Assembly (NCBI RefSeq): GCF_017303275.1
Contig: NZ_JAFKOJ010000002.1
Location: forward strand, 806,001-870,000
Origin: Bacillus sp. NTK034
Lineage (GTDB): Bacteria > Bacillota > Bacilli > Bacillales > Cytobacillaceae
Length of the DNA stretch: 64,000 nt
Direction: 5' to 3'
The notes beneath the pieces are model-generated. The model was not told where the DNA came from and ran no database searches. It was given only the letters and a program-made list of their open reading frames with translations. The position numbers and the translations under genes are program-made. Of this stretch, positions 47,745 to 56,743 are shown piece by piece. Every line of letters begins with the position of its first letter. The first letter of the stretch is position 1.

Positions 47745-48939
47745 ATTCAGCTTCAGAACGAAGAATTTCTGCCTTATCTGTACGCTCCCAAGGAAGATCT
47801 ACATCTGTACGTCCGAAATGTCCGTAAGCAGCTGTCTGCTTGTAAATTGGGCGGCGAAGGCCAAGCATGTTAATAATTCCTGCAGGACGAAGATCAAAAT
47901 GCTTTCTTACCAGATCAACAAGTACATCTTCGCCCACTTTGCCTGTTCCGAATGTATCAACAGAAATCGATACAGGCTGTGCCACACCGATCGCATAAGC
48001 AAGCTGAACCTCAACTTTTTCAGCTAAGCCGGCTGCCACAAGATTCTTAGCTACATAACGAGCAGCATAAGCAGCAGAGCGGTCAACCTTTGTAGGATCC
48101 TTACCGGAGAACGCTCCTCCGCCATGACGGGCATATCCGCCGTAAGTATCAACAATGATTTTGCGTCCAGTCAGGCCAGCATCCCCTTGAGGTCCGCCGA
48201 TAACGAAACGTCCTGTTGGGTTGATGAAGTACTTAGTATTCTCATCGATTAGTTCTTTAGGAACAACCGGGTTAATAACATGTTCCTTCAGATTGCGCTG
48301 GATTTGCTCCAGGCTGATCTCAGGGTGGTGCTGAGTAGAAATAACAATTGTGTCAATGCGGACAGGCCTGTCATTTTCATCATACTCAACCGTTACCTGA
48401 GTTTTTCCGTCCGGACGAAGGTAAGGAAGGATTTCTTCTTTACGAACTTCAGTCAGGCGGCGGGAAAGTTTATGTGCTAAAGAAATCGGAAGAGGCATAA
48501 GCTCTTTCGTTTCGTTGCAGGCAAAACCGAACATTAAGCCCTGGTCTCCTGCACCGATTGCTTCGATTTCCTGATCGCTCATTTGTCCTTCACGTGCTTC
48601 AAGGGCCTGGTCAACACCCATTGCAATATCTGCTGACTGCTCATCAATGGAAGTTAAAACTGCACATGTTTCGGAATCAAAACCATATTTAGCACGGGTA
48701 TAACCGATTTCTTTTACCGTTTCACGAACGATTTTTGGAATATCTACGTATGTAGATGTTGTGATTTCACCTGCAACTAATACAAGTCCAGTTGTTACAG
48801 AAGTCTCTGCAGCAACACGGGCATTCGCATCTTTAGCTAAAATCGCATCTAAGATTGCATCAGAAATTTGGTCACAGATTTTATCCGGATGACCTTCAGT
48901 AACTGATTCAGAAGTAAACAAACGACGCTTTGTTGACAT
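47743..48939 (-). CDS. metK: S-adenosylmethionine synthetase
   Basis: A 398-residue methionine adenosyltransferase making SAM from methionine and ATP. Motifs in order: [18 protein letters not shown] near residue 15, the ATP-binding [10 protein letters not shown] near 117, and the phosphate-binding [19 protein letters not shown] near 262. All are intact and the length is standard. The start follows AAGGAGGAAGCCAG. Regulation is by the SAM-I riboswitch at 49321-49497, which lies about 380 bases upstream instead of close to the gene. Confidence 0.97.
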   Translation of the reverse strand: MSTKRRLFTSESVTEGHPDKICDQISDAILDAILAKDANARVAAETSVTTGLVLVAGEITTSTYVDIPKIVRETVKEIGYTRAKYGFDSETCAVLTSIDEQSADIAMGVDQALEAREGQMSDQEIEAIGAGDQGLMFGFACNETKELMPLPISLAHKLSRRLTEVRKEEILPYLRPDGKTQVTVEYDENDRPVRIDTIVISTQHHPEISLEQIQRNLKEHVINPVVPKELIDENTKYFINPTGRFVIGGPQGDAGLTGRKIIVDTYGGYARHGGGAFSGKDPTKVDRSAAYAARYVAKNLVAAGLAEKVEVQLAYAIGVAQPVSISVDTFGTGKVGEDVLVDLVRKHFDLRPAGIINMLGLRRPIYKQTAAYGHFGRTDVDLPWERTDKAEILRSEAE

Positions 48940-49320
48940 CTGGCTTCCTCCTTATAAATAGAAAATTGAGCGAGAATTTAGAAATGGGGAAGCGGAAATA
49001 ACTTTTCCCTGTCATTTCATGGATCTCTGTTTGATACGGAACTCATTCCCTTAGTAGTATGAAATAAACATGGAGTTTTTATTAGAAAAATAGACAGCAC
49101 TGACCAGAAGCCAGGCACCCATTTTTTCTTTTGCACACTGCAAGCTGCTAAAAACTCACATAAATAGTACATTCCAAAAGCCGTTCATTTCATTGCCTTA
49201 AAAGCACAAGCACCCGGTTAGCCCCGACAAGCATAAGACAGTCCCTGGAAGAAGGCGTTCTTTGCCTTCTGCAAGGGAATGGCTTATGACCTCGAGGGGC
49301 TGGGTGCTGGAGCTGGATAA
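48940..49320. other. Long spacer between the SAM riboswitch and metK
   Basis: No gene with a ribosome binding site is seen. It carries a repeat-like block at 49200-49314 and, nearer metK, AT-rich sequence without clear structure. On the mRNA this would be a long untranslated leader. Confidence 0.55.
49200..49314 (-). repeat. Divergent repeat in the metK leader
   Basis: CACCCGGTTAGCCCC at the left is complementary to GGGGCTGGGTG at the right. Between them are AAGGCGTTCTTTGCCTTCTG and CTTATGACCTCGAGGGGCT. It shares CCTCGAGGGG and the GGAGCTGG end with the main repeat family but differs elsewhere. Confidence 0.5.
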
Positions 49321-49497
49321 AAAATAAAAAACCTTCCCATTAGTGAAAAGGTTGAAAGCAAATCGATTCGCGCCTTTCACTCTTATCGTTCAAGGAATTA
49401 CGTCCTTGCGTCAGGTTAGCACCTTTGCTGATTATTGCCTTTAGCAGGTTGCTGGGTTTCATAGGGCCTGTCCCTCCACCAGCTCGGGATAAGAGAG
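49321..49497 (-). ncRNA. SAM-I (S-box) riboswitch with terminator
   Basis: The minus strand carries the S-box core: P1 CTCTTATC (49488-49495) pairs with GATAAGAG (49380-49387). Between are GAGCTGGTGGAGGGAC, CCCTATGAAACCCAGCAACC, and AAAGGTGCTAACCTG, all typical. A terminator (AACCTT...AAGGTT then TTTTTATTTT) ends the leader at 49321. High SAM would favour termination before metK. Confidence 0.95.
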
Positions 49498-49600
49498 TAT
49501 CCGTTCAAGGTTGAATCATACCGTATTTTATCGAATCATGTCAACAGATTTTCATTATTTTTCACTGTAAGTTTTAAGCATTTAAGATTATGCTCCATGC

Positions 49601-49975
49601 TTACAGCGAACAGCTTCCGTCGTCACATTTTTTCTTTAGAAATTTATGCCTGTTTTTAGCAATCCATTTATAGATCGGATCGCCCAGCATTGGCGTCAAT
49701 GGGAGATATAAAAGGAGGCCGATTAAAAAGGATGCAGGAAAGAGGAACAGCAGTCTCCTTACTGCAGAATAACCCCTTTTCACGCCACCCGATGGGGTAA
49801 TAATATGAAGCTCTCTGCGCAAATCAATCTTGGAAAACGAGAGCGAGTTCGGGATTTTTTCATACTCCTGCAGAGAAATCCATTCCACTTTATTCAGCCA
49901 ATCGAGTTTTTTAAACATCTTCTTTGTTTCCTTGCATAAGGAACAAGTTCCATCATAGAGGGCAATTGTCTTCAT
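49601..49975 (-). CDS. DCC-family (DUF393) thiol-disulfide oxidoreductase-like protein
   Basis: A 124-residue protein of the DCC family. The hallmark is at the N-terminus: IALYDGTCSLCKETKKMF, with the DG and CxxC pair. One hydrophobic stretch (FLFPASFLIGLLLYLPL) near residue 85 may associate with the membrane. The C-terminus ends in a Cys-containing KKCDDGSCSL. Function is unknown; the thioredoxin-like motif suggests redox activity. It is divergent from pckA. Confidence 0.82.
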   Translation of the reverse strand: MKTIALYDGTCSLCKETKKMFKKLDWLNKVEWISLQEYEKIPNSLSFSKIDLRRELHIITPSGGVKRGYSAVRRLLFLFPASFLIGLLLYLPLTPMLGDPIYKWIAKNRHKFLKKKCDDGSCSL

Positions 49976-50107
49976 TTTAGATCAGTCCCATGTTAAAATT
50001 AACACTTTCTTCTATATTAACATATACCAGTTATAAGGTGATTAAAGTGGATTACTTGTCCAATTATGACATTTTTATAACATGAATAAAAAAATTTCGT
50101 AATAGTA

Positions 50108-50135
50108 TAGACTAATCATTTTAATGTGTTATACT
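50108..50135 (+). promoter_or_regulatory. pckA promoter with overlapping CcpN-like box
   Basis: A -10 element TATACT (50130-50135) and a weak -35 TAGACT (50108-50113) are separated by 16 bases. TGTGTTATACT (50125-50135) matches the CcpN box TRTGHYATAYW at every position and overlaps the -10. B. subtilis pckA is a known CcpN target repressed in glucose. Confidence 0.6.
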
Positions 50136-50193
50136 AATTTCGAGATGTAATCACTTTCATAAAAAAATCGGGAAAAAGGAAGGTATTCATCAG

Positions 50194-51780
50194 ATGAACT
50201 CTGTAAGCATATCAAACGAATTGAGCGAATTACTAAATGGCAGCAACATTCAAGTGCAATTATCCGTTCCTCAGCTTGTGGAAAAAGTATTAAACCGCAA
50301 TGAAGGGTCCCTTACCTCTACTGGTGCCGTACGCGCTACTACAGGAAAGTATACAGGACGTTCCCCTAAAGATAAATACATTGTTGAAGAAGCATCAAAC
50401 AAAGATAAAATGGACTGGGGTAGCGTAAACCAGCCTATCTCTGAAGAAGCATTCTCTAATCTTTATAATAAAGTAATCAACTACTTAAAAGAAAAAGAAG
50501 AAGTATTTGTTTTCAAAGGCTTCGCAGGTGCTGATAAAAAGCACCGCATGCCAATCCAGGTAATTAATGAATATGCCTGGCACAATCTTTTCGCACATCA
50601 GTTATTCATTCGTCCGGCAGAAGACGAGCTATTGGATCATCAATCAGAGTTCACAGTCATTTCTGCTCCTAATTTCAAAGCAGACCCTGCAGTTGACGGC
50701 ACTAAGTCCGAAACATTCATCATCATTTCATTCGAGCGCCGCACTGTTTTAATTGGCGGTACTGAATATGCAGGCGAAATGAAAAAGTCCATTTTCTCTG
50801 TTATGAACTATATGCTTCCAGAAAACGGGATTCTTCCGATGCACTGCTCCGCGAACGTTGGCCGCGAAGGAGATGTCGCTTTATTCTTCGGCTTATCCGG
50901 AACAGGGAAAACAACCTTATCTGCAGACCCTAATCGCAAGCTGATTGGTGATGACGAGCATGGCTGGTCTGCAAATGGTGTATTCAATATTGAAGGCGGC
51001 TGCTATGCGAAATGCATTAACTTATCCCGTGAGAAAGAACCGCAAATTTTTGATGCTATCCGCTTTGGGGCTGTATTGGAAAATGTGGTGGTAAACAGCG
51101 AAACTCGGGTTGCTGATTACGATGACAGCACATTAACTGAAAATACACGTGCGGCATACCAGCTTCAGGCAATCGATAATATTGTTGACCCAAGCATTGC
51201 CGGACATCCTAATACAATTGTATTTTTAACAGCTGACGCATTTGGCGTATTGCCTCCAATCTCTAAACTATCAAAAGAGCAGGCAATGTACCATTTCTTA
51301 AGCGGCTATACTTCCAAGCTTGCAGGAACTGAGCGCGGCATTACCTCACCGCAGGCTACGTTCTCTACATGCTTTGGATCACCTTTCCTTCCGCTTCCTG
51401 CAAACCGTTATGCTGAAATGCTTGGCGAGAAAATCGATGAGCATAATGCTAAAGTCTTCCTTGTAAACACAGGATGGACTGGCGGAGAGTACGGAGTCGG
51501 TGAACGCATGAAACTTGCTTACACTCGAGCTATGGTGGAAGCTGCACTTGAAGGTGAACTAAACAATGTAGAAACAGTCAAGGACGAAATTTTCGGATTG
51601 GAAATTCCGCAGCACGTTACGGGTGTGCCTGACGAAGTTCTTCAGCCAAACAAAACTTGGGCAGATCAGGCTGCTTATGAAGCAAAAGCAAAAGAACTCG
51701 CTGCAAAATTCCGTGAAAACTTCAAGAAATTCACAAGCGTTTCTTCTGAAATCGAAGAAAAAGGCGGACCAATCGCATAA
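50194..51780 (+). CDS. pckA: Phosphoenolpyruvate carboxykinase (ATP)
   Basis: A 528-residue ATP-type PEPCK that makes phosphoenolpyruvate from oxaloacetate for gluconeogenesis. [13 protein letters not shown] is near residue 54, and the P-loop [16 protein letters not shown] is near residue 235, followed by IGDDEHGW, all characteristic of the ATP family. The start follows AAAAAGGAAGGTATTCATC. It is monocistronic, with a strong terminator. Regulation is likely by CcpN through the promoter box at 50125. Confidence 0.97.
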   Translation: MNSVSISNELSELLNGSNIQVQLSVPQLVEKVLNRNEGSLTSTGAVRATTGKYTGRSPKDKYIVEEASNKDKMDWGSVNQPISEEAFSNLYNKVINYLKEKEEVFVFKGFAGADKKHRMPIQVINEYAWHNLFAHQLFIRPAEDELLDHQSEFTVISAPNFKADPAVDGTKSETFIIISFERRTVLIGGTEYAGEMKKSIFSVMNYMLPENGILPMHCSANVGREGDVALFFGLSGTGKTTLSADPNRKLIGDDEHGWSANGVFNIEGGCYAKCINLSREKEPQIFDAIRFGAVLENVVVNSETRVADYDDSTLTENTRAAYQLQAIDNIVDPSIAGHPNTIVFLTADAFGVLPPISKLSKEQAMYHFLSGYTSKLAGTERGITSPQATFSTCFGSPFLPLPANRYAEMLGEKIDEHNAKVFLVNTGWTGGEYGVGERMKLAYTRAMVEAALEGELNNVETVKDEIFGLEIPQHVTGVPDEVLQPNKTWADQAAYEAKAKELAAKFRENFKKFTSVSSEIEEKGGPIA

Positions 51781-51783
51781 TAT

Positions 51784-51824
51784 AGAAAAGGAATTGCCGC
51801 TTTTAGCGGCAATTCCTTTTCTAT
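51784..51824. terminator. Terminator of pckA
   Basis: AAAAGGAATTGCCGCT pairs with AGCGGCAATTCCTTTT; 16 bp, very strong, with T-rich sequence after it. Confidence 0.9.
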
Positions 51825-51904
51825 ATTATTTTGGAAGTCAGCCCGCTCGAACGATAAGTTTCTTACATGCAGACTTATAATCGTTGATCGACACTGTGCG
51901 CTTC

Positions 51905-52135
51905 GACTTGTTCCTTTCGCACTCTTTTTCCATCTCTCAGTGACACGATTCCTTCTGTTTAGGTCCTTTCGCAACCCCTAGTCCTTGCTCGGTGGCACTA
52001 TTCCCTCTGTTTAGTTCCCTTCGCGACGACTTGTTCCCGCTCAGTGGCACTATTCCCTCTGTTTAGCTCCCTTCGCGACCCCTAGTCCTCGATCAGCGGC
52101 ATTATTCCCACTGTTTAGTTCCTTTCGGGCTCTTT
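51905..52135. repeat. Tandem repeat, period 52 bp, about 4.5 copies
   Basis: The block ATTCC(C/T)(T/A)CTGTTTAG recurs at 51948, 52000, 52052 and 52104, exactly 52 bases apart, with TCC(C/T)TTCGC a few bases after each. Intervening bases drift, e.g. CTCAGTGGCACT and CTCGGTGGCACT. The period is not a multiple of three and no ORF continues through, so it is noncoding. Confidence 0.8.
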
Positions 52136-52193
52136 TTCCTCCCCTAATTTTAAAAGCACTATTCTCACTTGCAATTTACAGAAACATTTCGAA

Positions 52194-52222
52194 CAAAAAA
52201 ACGCCGGACTAAGTCCAGGCGC
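52194..52222 (-). terminator. Terminator of ytmB
   Basis: Minus strand: CGCCTGGAC, TTA, GTCCGGCG with one bulge, then TTTTTTTG. Confidence 0.75.
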
Positions 52223-52225
52223 TCT

Positions 52226-52468
52226 TTAGTTTGTTGAGTTTAGAGAAACAAGCTGGTAGGTTATAAGGGTCTGACTGTTTTCCCATACCACTTTTCTGAT
52301 GACACCCATACCGTTCAGGTCGCCTTCAATTGTTCTTTTTACCTCGACCGGAATATCGAGCGGATATAATCTGTACCCGTCTTTGACAAGTGAAAAGAAA
52401 TTCTCATCAAGTCTGTTCTCCCTGCCCTTTGTCACGATCATTGTGTTCAGCTCTAAAGGCATACCCAT
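52226..52468 (-). CDS. ytmB: DUF2584 family protein YtmB
   Basis: An 80-residue protein of the YtmB/DUF2584 family, found in Bacillaceae and of unknown function. It is soluble with beta-rich sequence (ELNTMIVTKGRENRLDENFF, then IPVEVKRTIEGDLNGMGV). The start follows GGAGAGATACC. It lies 50 bases after ytmA and runs in the same direction, so the two are probably one operon, as in B. subtilis. Confidence 0.82.
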   Translation of the reverse strand: MGMPLELNTMIVTKGRENRLDENFFSLVKDGYRLYPLDIPVEVKRTIEGDLNGMGVIRKVVWENSQTLITYQLVSLNSTN

Positions 52469-52517
52469 TGGTATCTCTCCTTCATTTTTAATATCCTTTT
52501 CTCTATTTTACCCCACC

Positions 52518-53333
52518 TTATTGCGCTCTGAAAGTCCTTAATTTCATCTGCCCTTTGCTTTTCATCCACGCGCATAAATCCTCTACCGTCTTCCGGTTCA
52601 CGTCTGGCGGAAAGTAGTGGGTATATTCAGGGAAATACCAGCTGCCCACTTCTTTTTTTAGAGCCTTGAGCCTTTTTTCCAGGCGATAGGAATGCTCCAC
52701 CGAAACATTATGGTCCTGTTCTCCATGAATAATTAAGACGGGGGCCTGCAGCTGCTCCAGCTGAAAAAGCGGGGTGCGATATTTATACCGTTCCGGAAAC
52801 TTAGTCGGGGTTCCTCCTATTACACGTTTCATCATTCTCCGGAGATCCTTTCGCTCCACATAGGTGAGAAACATATCACTGACCCCTCCCCATGTAACAA
52901 TGGACGCGGCTTCAGGAAACTCGATTGCAGTAAGCAATGCCATTACGCCACCACGGGAAAAGCCAAAAATATGGACTCTTTTTACCCGGGCATGCTCCTG
53001 AAGAAGAGTAAAAGCGGCAAATGCGTCCTGTCTGTCCTCCCCTGCAAAATCTTCGTTACCATCTCCCCCTTGGTTGCCTCTGTAAAAAGGCGCGAATACA
53101 ATAAAGCCTTCACATGCAAACTGGATAATCCTGGAAGGCCTTACTTTCCCGACATTTTTTATGCCTCCTCTTAGGTATAGAAACCCATCATATTGTTCCT
53201 CCCCCTTTGGCTCTGCCAGCAGGCCTTTTATATGTAATCCGTTTGCATAATATGTGACAACAGATAATTCGATTGCCGGATTTGGCGAAGGAAATCTCTG
53301 TTTAGTTATGACTTGGCCATTTAGGAATTCCAT
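52518..53333 (-). CDS. ytmA: Alpha/beta hydrolase YtmA (prolyl-oligopeptidase-like esterase)
   Basis: A 271-residue alpha/beta hydrolase of the S9/dienelactone-like type. The nucleophile elbow is IFGFSRGGVMAL near residue 124. The acid is likely in IIHGEQDHNVSVEHS and the His in YFPEYTHYFPPD, so the triad looks complete. No signal peptide is seen. The natural substrate is unknown. The ATG follows GAGGGAGATGAGGAC. It leads the ytmA-ytmB pair. Confidence 0.88.
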   Translation of the reverse strand: MEFLNGQVITKQRFPSPNPAIELSVVTYYANGLHIKGLLAEPKGEEQYDGFLYLRGGIKNVGKVRPSRIIQFACEGFIVFAPFYRGNQGGDGNEDFAGEDRQDAFAAFTLLQEHARVKRVHIFGFSRGGVMALLTAIEFPEAASIVTWGGVSDMFLTYVERKDLRRMMKRVIGGTPTKFPERYKYRTPLFQLEQLQAPVLIIHGEQDHNVSVEHSYRLEKRLKALKKEVGSWYFPEYTHYFPPDVNRKTVEDLCAWMKSKGQMKLRTFRAQ

Positions 53334-53498
53334 GTCCTCATCTCCCTCTGAAGTAAATCTGAATACGACTAATAGTATGAGCTTTATGAACTCCGCCTAA
53401 AAATGTTTCCATGGGCATTCACACATTTTTTCGATTTTCATACGATATCCTAGGCTTTTAAATCTGACTTTTTTAGCATAAGGGAGGTCTTATGGCTT

Positions 53499-54494
53499 AT
53501 GAAAAAATGGATGAAAGTAAGCATGCTTCTTTTGCTTACAGCGATACTTATTGTTCCTTTGGCCGCTTGCGGCAAGGATGAAATGCAAAAGGTCCGTATT
53601 GCCGAAGTGACACGCTCCATCTTCTATGCTCCGCAATATGTAGCCCTTGAAAAGGGTTTCTTTGAAGAAGAAGGGCTTAAAGTAGAGCTTACAACTACAG
53701 CAGGCGGAGATAAAACGATGACTGCTCTGCTGTCGGATAGCGCTGATGTTGCACTTGTAGGTTCCGAAACTTCCATTTACGTTTCGGCTCAGGGCTCCAA
53801 CGATCCGGTCATTAACTTTGCACAGCTCACTCAAACGGATGGAACATTTCTTGTTTCCCGCAAAAAAATCGATAACTTTTCATGGGATATGCTAAAAGGC
53901 AAAACATTCCTGGGTCAGCGCAAAGGCGGCATGCCGCAGATGGTTGGCGAGTTTGTTTTGAAAAAGCATGGAATTGATCCTCACGAAGATATGGACTTGA
54001 TTCAAAATATTGATTATGCCAATATCGCTCCGGCCTTCGCTTCAGGAACAGGCGAGTTTGTTCAGCTGTTCGAGCCGACTGCCAGTGTTTTTGAAAAAGA
54101 AGGCAAAGGCTATATCGTAGCTTCTTTCGGAACAGAGTCCGGTCATGTACCATATACCACATTCATGACAAAACAAAGCTATATTGATGAAAATAAAGAG
54201 ACAGTCGAAAAATTCACAAGAGCGATTTATAAAGCACAGCAATGGGTTGAAACACATAGTGCGAAAGAAACGGCAGAAACCATTCAAGGATATTTCGACA
54301 ATACCGAGCTTGAAATCATTGAGATGGTAGTAGACCGCTATAAGAGCCAGGGGTCCTTTGCAGCAGATCCTATCCTGGACACTGAAGAATGGGAAAACCT
54401 GCAGAACATCATGGACGAAGCAGGAGAGCTCCCTAAGCGCATAGAGCATGACACACTTGTCAACACAGAAATCGCTGAAGGTGTAATGAAGTAA
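53499..54494 (+). CDS. ytlA: ABC transporter substrate-binding lipoprotein YtlA
   Basis: A 331-residue extracytoplasmic solute receptor of the NMT1/SsuA type, which binds nitrate/sulfonate/taurine or thiamine-precursor-like ligands. The signal peptide ends in a lipobox LAACG, so Cys24 should be lipidated. FYAPQYVALEKGFFEEEGLKV is the typical opening of these receptors. The start is the ATG beginning MKKWMKV; an out-of-frame ATG lies eight bases upstream. It heads ytlA-ytlC-ytlD. No TPP riboswitch was seen upstream, so the substrate remains unknown. Confidence 0.88.
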   Translation: MKKWMKVSMLLLLTAILIVPLAACGKDEMQKVRIAEVTRSIFYAPQYVALEKGFFEEEGLKVELTTTAGGDKTMTALLSDSADVALVGSETSIYVSAQGSNDPVINFAQLTQTDGTFLVSRKKIDNFSWDMLKGKTFLGQRKGGMPQMVGEFVLKKHGIDPHEDMDLIQNIDYANIAPAFASGTGEFVQLFEPTASVFEKEGKGYIVASFGTESGHVPYTTFMTKQSYIDENKETVEKFTRAIYKAQQWVETHSAKETAETIQGYFDNTELEIIEMVVDRYKSQGSFAADPILDTEEWENLQNIMDEAGELPKRIEHDTLVNTEIAEGVMK

Positions 54495-54516
54495 ATAAAC
54501 GAAAGAGGAGGCCGAC

Positions 54517-55296
54517 ATGAATTTTCTAAAGGTAGATGCTGTCCACCACACTTATTTTACGAAAACCTCTGCTGTAACGGCCCTCTCCGATATTTCGCTT
54601 GAAGTGGAGGAAGGAGAATTTGTTTCCTTCCTCGGCCCAAGCGGATGCGGCAAGACAACTTTGCTTTCCATCATAGCAGGCCTGTTTGAACCCACAGAAG
54701 GCACTGTAGCACTTGAAGGAAAGCGCGTTGAAACGGCAGAAAATGAAATTGGCTATATGCTGCAGCAGGATTATCTTTTTCCCTGGAAAACGATTGAAGA
54801 AAATATCCTGCTGGGGCTGAAAATCGGGAACAGCCTTACTCCCGACAAAAAAGCTTATGCACTGCAGCTCCTTCAGGAGATGGGATTAAAAGGTGTAGAG
54901 TCACAGTTTCCAAAGCAGCTTTCTGGCGGAATGCGCCAGCGTGTTGCCCTTGTAAGAACACTTGCAACTGAACCAAAGCTGCTCATGCTTGATGAACCCT
55001 TTTCCGCATTAGATTATCAAACCAAGCTGAAGCTTGAGGATTTGGTCTCTAACACGCTCAAATCATTTGGAAAAACAGCCATACTGGTTACCCATGATAT
55101 TGGTGAGGCAATCAGCATGAGTGATCGCGTTTTTCTCTTTTCCGCGAGACCCGGACAGCTTCATAAAACGTTTGTAATACCAAAAGAATTAAGAGATCAA
55201 ACTCCCTTTAACGCAAGAAATCATGAAGCATATCCAGCGATTTTTCAAACTATATGGAAGGAGCTGGAGTCCCTTGAGCCCGCAGGAGAACGTTAA
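54517..55296 (+). CDS. ytlC: ABC transporter ATPase YtlC
   Basis: A 259-residue ATPase of the SsuB/TauB family. Walker A is [13 protein letters not shown] near residue 41, the signature [13 protein letters not shown] near residue 135, Walker [13 protein letters not shown], and the H-loop LVTHDIGEA. It energises import with YtlA and YtlD. The start follows GAGGAGGCCGAC. Its 3' end overlaps the start of ytlD by about 20 bases. Confidence 0.93.
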   Translation: MNFLKVDAVHHTYFTKTSAVTALSDISLEVEEGEFVSFLGPSGCGKTTLLSIIAGLFEPTEGTVALEGKRVETAENEIGYMLQQDYLFPWKTIEENILLGLKIGNSLTPDKKAYALQLLQEMGLKGVESQFPKQLSGGMRQRVALVRTLATEPKLLMLDEPFSALDYQTKLKLEDLVSNTLKSFGKTAILVTHDIGEAISMSDRVFLFSARPGQLHKTFVIPKELRDQTPFNARNHEAYPAIFQTIWKELESLEPAGER

Positions 55297-56083
55297 ATTC
55301 CTCCACCAGAAATATATCCAGTCGCTGAACCGTGAAAAAAAATGGGTACGCTTCTATCAGGCTGTCATCTTTATCGTGTTTTTTTCGGGATGGGAGCTGG
55401 CAAGCCAGAAGCAATGGATTGACCCGCTGATTTTCAGTGCGCCCTCAAAAGTATGGGGATTATTTTTAACCAAAATCCAGGATGGGACCTTGATGGTGGA
55501 TTTAGGCTACACTTTGTCAGAAACCGTATTTGGATTCATATTGGGCACTTTTCTAGGCACATTGCTTGCAGCCATCCTCTGGTGGTCACCGCTGCTTTCA
55601 AAAATAGCGGACCCCTATTTGGTTGTCCTGAATTCAATGCCAAAGGTTGCACTTGGCCCGATATTAATCGTCGCATTAGGCCCCAGCTTTACTTCCATCG
55701 TAGCAATGGGCGCGATTATTTCCATCATCATCACAACCATTGTCGTGTATACATCTTTTAAAGAAGTTGACCCTAATTACATTAAGGTGCTTCAAACCTT
55801 TGGGGCAAACCGATTTCAAATCTTCAGGGAAGCTATTTTGCCAGCTTCATTCCCAACCATCATCTCAACTTTAAAGGTGAATGTCGGTCTATCATGGGTC
55901 GGTGTTATTGTCGGGGAATTCCTTGTATCCTCAAAAGGTCTCGGATACATGATTATTTACGGCTTCCAAGTCTTCAACTTTACCCTTGTCATGCTGTCAT
56001 TGCTGGTAATTGCTATTTTTGCAACAGTGATGTATCAGCTGGTCGAACTGCTCGAGCGAAAACTGATAAAAAATGGTTCATAA
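55274..56083 (+). CDS. ytlD: ABC transporter permease YtlD
   Basis: An integral membrane permease of about 270 residues with six hydrophobic segments, of the BPD_transp_1 (SsuC/TauC) family. The EAA loop, which touches the ATPase, is [20 protein letters not shown]. The frame is open from ATG 55223, which would overlap ytlC by 74 bases. The TTG at 55274 is preferred because AAGGAG lies ten bases before it, though 55223 cannot be excluded. It ends the transporter operon and faces ytkD across a shared terminator. Confidence 0.85.
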   Translation: MSPQENVKFLHQKYIQSLNREKKWVRFYQAVIFIVFFSGWELASQKQWIDPLIFSAPSKVWGLFLTKIQDGTLMVDLGYTLSETVFGFILGTFLGTLLAAILWWSPLLSKIADPYLVVLNSMPKVALGPILIVALGPSFTSIVAMGAIISIIITTIVVYTSFKEVDPNYIKVLQTFGANRFQIFREAILPASFPTIISTLKVNVGLSWVGVIVGEFLVSSKGLGYMIIYGFQVFNFTLVMLSLLVIAIFATVMYQLVELLERKLIKNGS

Positions 56084-56084
56084 T

Positions 56085-56113
56085 AAAAACGGCAGCGATA
56101 ATGCCGTTTTTTT
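56085..56113. terminator. Bidirectional terminator between ytlD and ytkD
   Basis: AAAAACGGCA pairs with TGCCGTTTTT around a short loop between convergent genes. Confidence 0.85.
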
Positions 56114-56579
56114 ACTTTCCCTGCATGATTTTTTCGAGGCTCTTTTCAACTACTTTATCCTTCATGATAAAACTGTATTGACTGCTCCACCTGTCTTCCA
56201 GCAAGTTTCCAGCTGTCAGAATGGGACCGTTTGTTTCAAAATATTGATCCGTTTTGTTAAGGCTTTTCACCTCTGCGAAAAAAATGGCTTTGACAAAACG
56301 CTCTGTACCCAAATTAACTTCATATTCACCAATAAAATGTAAACTCTTTAAGTCTGCTCCTGTTTCCTCATAAACTTCTCTTCTGGCTGCCTCTTCAAGA
56401 GACTCCCCCTCTTCTCTCTTGCCTCCCGGAAATTCCCACCCCCGCTTTTTGTGATTCGTCAGCAGCCATTGATCGCCATAGCGGCAAATGACCAGAACAT
56501 GTTTTGGATCGGTTCCAAAAGCTCGTTTATTAAAAGAAAATCGCACTTCCCCGCCGTTCTCATCCAAAAAGTTTTCCAT
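56112..56579 (-). CDS. ytkD: Nucleoside triphosphate pyrophosphatase YtkD (Nudix)
   Basis: A 155-residue Nudix hydrolase. The Nudix box is near residues 52-74: GGKREEGES followed by ARREVYEETGAD, complete with the catalytic Glu residues. B. subtilis YtkD hydrolyses canonical and oxidised nucleotides such as 8-oxo-dGTP and is active in stress or sporulation. The start follows GAGGGAAAAGT. Position between ytlD and the next genes matches B. subtilis. Confidence 0.9.
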   Translation of the reverse strand: MENFLDENGGEVRFSFNKRAFGTDPKHVLVICRYGDQWLLTNHKKRGWEFPGGKREEGESLEEAARREVYEETGADLKSLHFIGEYEVNLGTERFVKAIFFAEVKSLNKTDQYFETNGPILTAGNLLEDRWSSQYSFIMKDKVVEKSLEKIMQGK

Positions 56580-56743
56580 ACTTTTCCCTCACTCGATAAT
56601 TAAATTCTGATGTTATCATTATAAAGGTAAATCATATATTTAAAAACTTCTGGGGCTAAAGTATCAAATTACATATTTTTGAAACTTTTTTCCTTTTTTC
56701 TCCGTAAAATTAGCTGACTAACCTAAATAGAGGAGTGTATACC

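Larger units (their letters stand above)
51825..52225. other. Intergenic region between pckA and ytmB
   Basis: No gene is seen on either strand. It is dominated by the 52-bp-period tandem repeat and ends with the ytmB terminator. Confidence 0.65.

Noticed and set aside
49198-49380. A 60-residue minus-strand ORF in the metK leader
   Set aside because: It crosses the riboswitch terminator and the repeat block, so it is not a gene.
51675-51974. A 99-residue minus-strand ORF at the end of pckA
   Set aside because: It spans the terminator and the tandem repeat and overlaps pckA, with no start signal.
51905-52135. CRISPR-like array
   Set aside because: Units are contiguous with a drifting 52-base period. 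There are no distinct spacers between constant repeats and no cas genes nearby.
53334-53498. TPP riboswitch before ytlA
   Set aside because: The transporter resembles thiamine-precursor systems, but the CTGAGA and ACCTGATC hallmarks are missing.
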